Below are positions 5,911 to 7,630 of a stretch of 7,630 bases of DNA, piece after piece. How positions within the stretch are numbered: the stretch's first letter is position 1; every line of letters begins with the position of its first letter. The position numbers and the translations under genes are program-made. Origin of the DNA: Fidelibacterota bacterium (GTDB taxonomy: Bacteria > Fidelibacterota > Fidelibacteria > Fidelibacterales > Fidelibacteraceae); contig DAOVOB010000044.1 in NCBI GenBank assembly GCA_030629925.1, positions 1-7,630 on the forward strand, in the 5' to 3' direction. A model generated the notes under the pieces. The model was not told the origin of the DNA, did no database searches, and worked only from the letters and a program-made list of their open reading frames with translations.

Positions 5911-5950
5911 CGACCGTAGTGAGCGAAGAGAACGTAGTGGAGAAATCTCA
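5902..5950. repeat. Dispersed-repeat-like module from TTGTCATTTCGACC to GAGAAATCTC
   Basis: The stretch starts TTGTCATTTCGACC and ends GAGAAATCTC, with two related inner words CGTAGTGAG and CGTAGTGGAG. I recall this module (in reverse, GAGATTTCTCC to GGTCGAAATGACA) as a very common intergenic repeat in Bacteroidetes-like and candidate-phylum genomes. The match is from memory and only one copy is present here. It has no coding frame of interest. Confidence 0.55.
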
Positions 5951-6085
5951 AACTACAATTTTATACTGATTTCTGCTTGGTATATAGTGCTTACTTGTAG
6001 TTGATCAAGTAGTCAAAAGAATGAAATTTAACTTGTTCAATCCCTTCAGGTCTTTTAATATTTTACAAATCACACCTACAAAGAG

Positions 6086-6143
6086 ATCCTGCCTGTACCG
6101 ATAAATATCGGTGAAACAAGTTCAGGATAACGTACTTTTTTTT
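6086..6143. repeat. Nested hairpin repeat followed by eight Ts, possible terminator
   Basis: The outer arms ATCCTG (6086-6091) and CAGGAT (6123-6128) enclose a perfect inner stem, ACCGATA (6097-6103) with TATCGGT (6106-6112), with a two-base gap. A GAAACAAGTTCAGGAT segment completes it. This word I recall as part of a common dispersed repeat of FCB-type genomes. Eight Ts at 6136-6143 follow seven bases after the outer arm, so the element could also end transcripts coming from the lgt operon. Confidence 0.5.
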
Positions 6144-6245
6144 CCATTATTCCTTTTTCTTTAGCGTTTTTATTTACTTTGTGACTTTGTGAGAGGCTCT
6201 TACTTTTACTCTTTTCATTTCCTACTCCAAAGTGTAAATTACAAG

Positions 6246-7630
6246 ATGTCTAAAATACCCGAATTTACTATAGAAAAGATCAAAGATTCCAACGATATCG
6301 TAGATGTCGTAGGGTCCTACCTGCCCATGAAAAAAAAAGGTGCCAACTATTGGGCTCGTTGTCCTTTTCATGATGAAAAAACAGCATCATTTTCTGTAAG
6401 TCCCTCTAAGCAGATCTACCACTGTTTCGGTTGTGGCGTGGGCGGAAATGTTTTGAATTTTGTTATGGAGTATGAAAAACTAAGTTTTATTGAAGCCATT
6501 AAACAACTTGCTGAACGTGCAAACATTCCTCTGGAATTTGAAGATGTTTCCCCCCAAGAACAAAGTGATACCGGAAAACTTCGAGAGATGCACATTCAAG
6601 CTATAGATATTTATTATCAGGAGCTTTTTAAGCCTTCAGGGAAAGTCGCTTTGGATTATTTACTTTCCCGTGGATTGACAGAAAAAACCATTCGAGCTTT
6701 CAAGCTTGGTTATGCTTCTGAATCTTGGGATCTATTGGTATCAAAACTTTCCCAGACTTATCCTCCGGACCTTATCTTAAAAAGCGGACTTGCCGTGCGT
6801 TCGGAAAAGGATGGGCGACTTTTTGACCGTTTTCGCGGTCGTGTTATGTTTCCGATCTTTGATGATCGTGCCAATGCCGTTGGTTTCGGTGGTCGCCTTA
6901 TGAGCGATGACAAAAAAGACGCCAAATATTTAAACTCACCTGAAACACCCATTTACAATAAACGCAAGATCCTTTATGGTCTTCATCTTACCCGGGACAA
7001 TATTCGCAAAGAAAAAAAAGCCATTATTGTTGAAGGTTACATGGATTTTCTTCAGCTATATCAGCATGGTTATGTTAATGTTGTTGCAGGCTCGGGAACA
7101 GCCTTTACAGACGAACATGCGAGGCTATTACGGCGTTTTGCCGACGAGGCTATTTTATGTTATGATAGTGATAGCGCCGGACAAAAAGCAGCTGTGAGGA
7201 CCGGATTCTCTGTCTCATCACAGAAGTTAGAATGTCGTGTTCTTGTCCTGCCCGATGGCGAAGATCCCGATAGTTATCTACAAAAAGAAGGTGCGGAGGG
7301 CTTCTTTAAAAAAGAAGCTTCAGCCTTATCGCTTTTTGAATTTTTACGACAATACTATCAACCGGCCACCATGTCGGCAAAGGTGAAATCAGAAACCATT
7401 ACCCAGCTGCTTGAAAATATTCGCAACTTTACAGATCCTGTATATCGGGAAATGTTCGCTCGTGAAATAGCAAAATTATTTCTTGTGGATGAACAAACCT
7501 TACTGACACAATTAAACCGCCAAAACCGCCAAAACAGGCGTGGAGAAAAAAATATTTTCATGGGTGAAAAACCAAAACAATTTAAAAACCAAGGTGAATC
7601 AGCCGAATATTTTTTGCTTCAACTTCTAGT
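6246..7630 (+). CDS. dnaG: DNA primase DnaG, 3' end missing
   Basis: The frame is open from the ATG to the right edge: 461 full codons of a protein usually near 600. Primase makes the short RNA primers for replication, working with the replicative helicase. The start MSKIPEFTIEKIKDSNDIVDVVG is the canonical N-terminus, which outweighs the lack of a good ribosome site. The zinc-binding domain has Cys39, His42, Cys60 and Cys63. The RNA polymerase core follows, with FRGRVMFPI and FGGR, then the TOPRIM motifs VEGYMD with Glu263 and CYDSDSAG with Asp307 and Asp309, which align by position with E. coli Glu265, Asp309 and Asp311. From about residue 355 the helical region leading to the helicase-binding domain begins, including an NRQNRQ linker. 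That domain is mostly outside the window. All visible catalytic and metal-binding residues are intact. Confidence 0.97.
   Translation, partial: MSKIPEFTIEKIKDSNDIVDVVGSYLPMKKKGANYWARCPFHDEKTASFSVSPSKQIYHCFGCGVGGNVLNFVMEYEKLSFIEAIKQLAERANIPLEFEDVSPQEQSDTGKLREMHIQAIDIYYQELFKPSGKVALDYLLSRGLTEKTIRAFKLGYASESWDLLVSKLSQTYPPDLILKSGLAVRSEKDGRLFDRFRGRVMFPIFDDRANAVGFGGRLMSDDKKDAKYLNSPETPIYNKRKILYGLHLTRDNIRKEKKAIIVEGYMDFLQLYQHGYVNVVAGSGTAFTDEHARLLRRFADEAILCYDSDSAGQKAAVRTGFSVSSQKLECRVLVLPDGEDPDSYLQKEGAEGFFKKEASALSLFEFLRQYYQPATMSAKVKSETITQLLENIRNFTDPVYREMFAREIAKLFLVDEQTLLTQLNRQNRQNRRGEKNIFMGEKPKQFKNQGESAEYFLLQLL
7515..7532. repeat. Two tandem 9-bp copies (AACCGCCAA) inside dnaG
   Basis: AACCGCCAA occurs twice in direct contact and in frame, encoding Asn-Arg-Gln twice. 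The unit keeps the reading frame and falls in a polar, basic segment that is probably a flexible linker before the C-terminal domain of primase. It is probably a small slippage duplication. Confidence 0.8.

Larger units (their letters stand above)
5855..6245. other. 391-base non-coding spacer built from repeat debris, before dnaG
   Basis: No convincing gene lies here on either strand. In order it holds the degenerate heptamer array, the 9-bp inverted repeat, the dispersed-repeat-like module, about 130 bases of unremarkable AT-rich DNA with a short dyad (TACTTG 5992-5997, CAAGTA 6006-6011), the nested hairpin at 6086-6128 with its T-run, and a tandem ACTTTGTG pair at 6176-6191 followed by T-rich sequence. 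The last part must contain the dnaG promoter, but no convincing box can be singled out. Confidence 0.75.

Noticed and set aside
6758..6952. Small frames on either strand inside dnaG (6758-6952, 6976-7197, 7358-7561)
   Set aside because: All are inside the intact primase frame and show no features of their own.

Overview
The window looks like bacterial chromosomal DNA, moderately AT-rich by eye. It carries eight coding regions, all on the + strand; the first is cut by the left edge and the last by the right edge. No rRNA, tRNA, insertion sequence, CRISPR array or phage gene is recognisable. The organism cannot be named. The TPR-tailed esterase, the seven-base tandem repeats at gene ends and the dispersed-repeat debris before dnaG recall the Bacteroidetes/FCB side of the tree and its uncultured relatives. 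That placement rests on recall and is low confidence.

Region 1 (1-916) holds the 3' part of an alpha/beta-hydrolase esterase with a C-terminal TPR tail. Its last codons and stop lie inside an array of ten perfect GTGAACA heptamers.

Region 2 (917-2051) is a small accessory stretch. It has a perfect palindrome, an 87-residue cysteine-motif protein of unknown function, an inverted repeat that could be terminator or operator, and a compact toxin-antitoxin pair: a ribbon-helix-helix antitoxin and a PIN-domain VapC toxin overlapping by one base.

Region 3 (2230-3177) is a lone polytopic membrane protein that resembles the carotenoid-biosynthesis (DUF422/CruF-like) family but has no carotenoid neighbours in view.

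Region 4 (3437-5854) is a likely operon with gaps of 38 and 31 bases: lgt (first step of lipoprotein maturation), a membrane-anchored SRPBCC-like protein, and a D-2-hydroxyacid dehydrogenase of the glyoxylate/hydroxypyruvate reductase type.

Region 5 (5855-6245) is a 391-base non-coding spacer full of repeat debris: a degenerate ATTGACA heptamer array beginning at the stop codon of the dehydrogenase, a 9-bp inverted repeat, a dispersed-repeat-like module, and a nested hairpin followed by eight Ts.

Region 6 (6246-7630) is dnaG, DNA primase, with zinc-binding and TOPRIM motifs intact and the C-terminus beyond the window.

Most of the gene content is ordinary. I do not see a convincing new multi-gene system. 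The most unusual features are the two heptamer arrays that both start at the 3' end of a gene, the layered repeats before dnaG, and the unassigned small cysteine protein beside the toxin-antitoxin pair.
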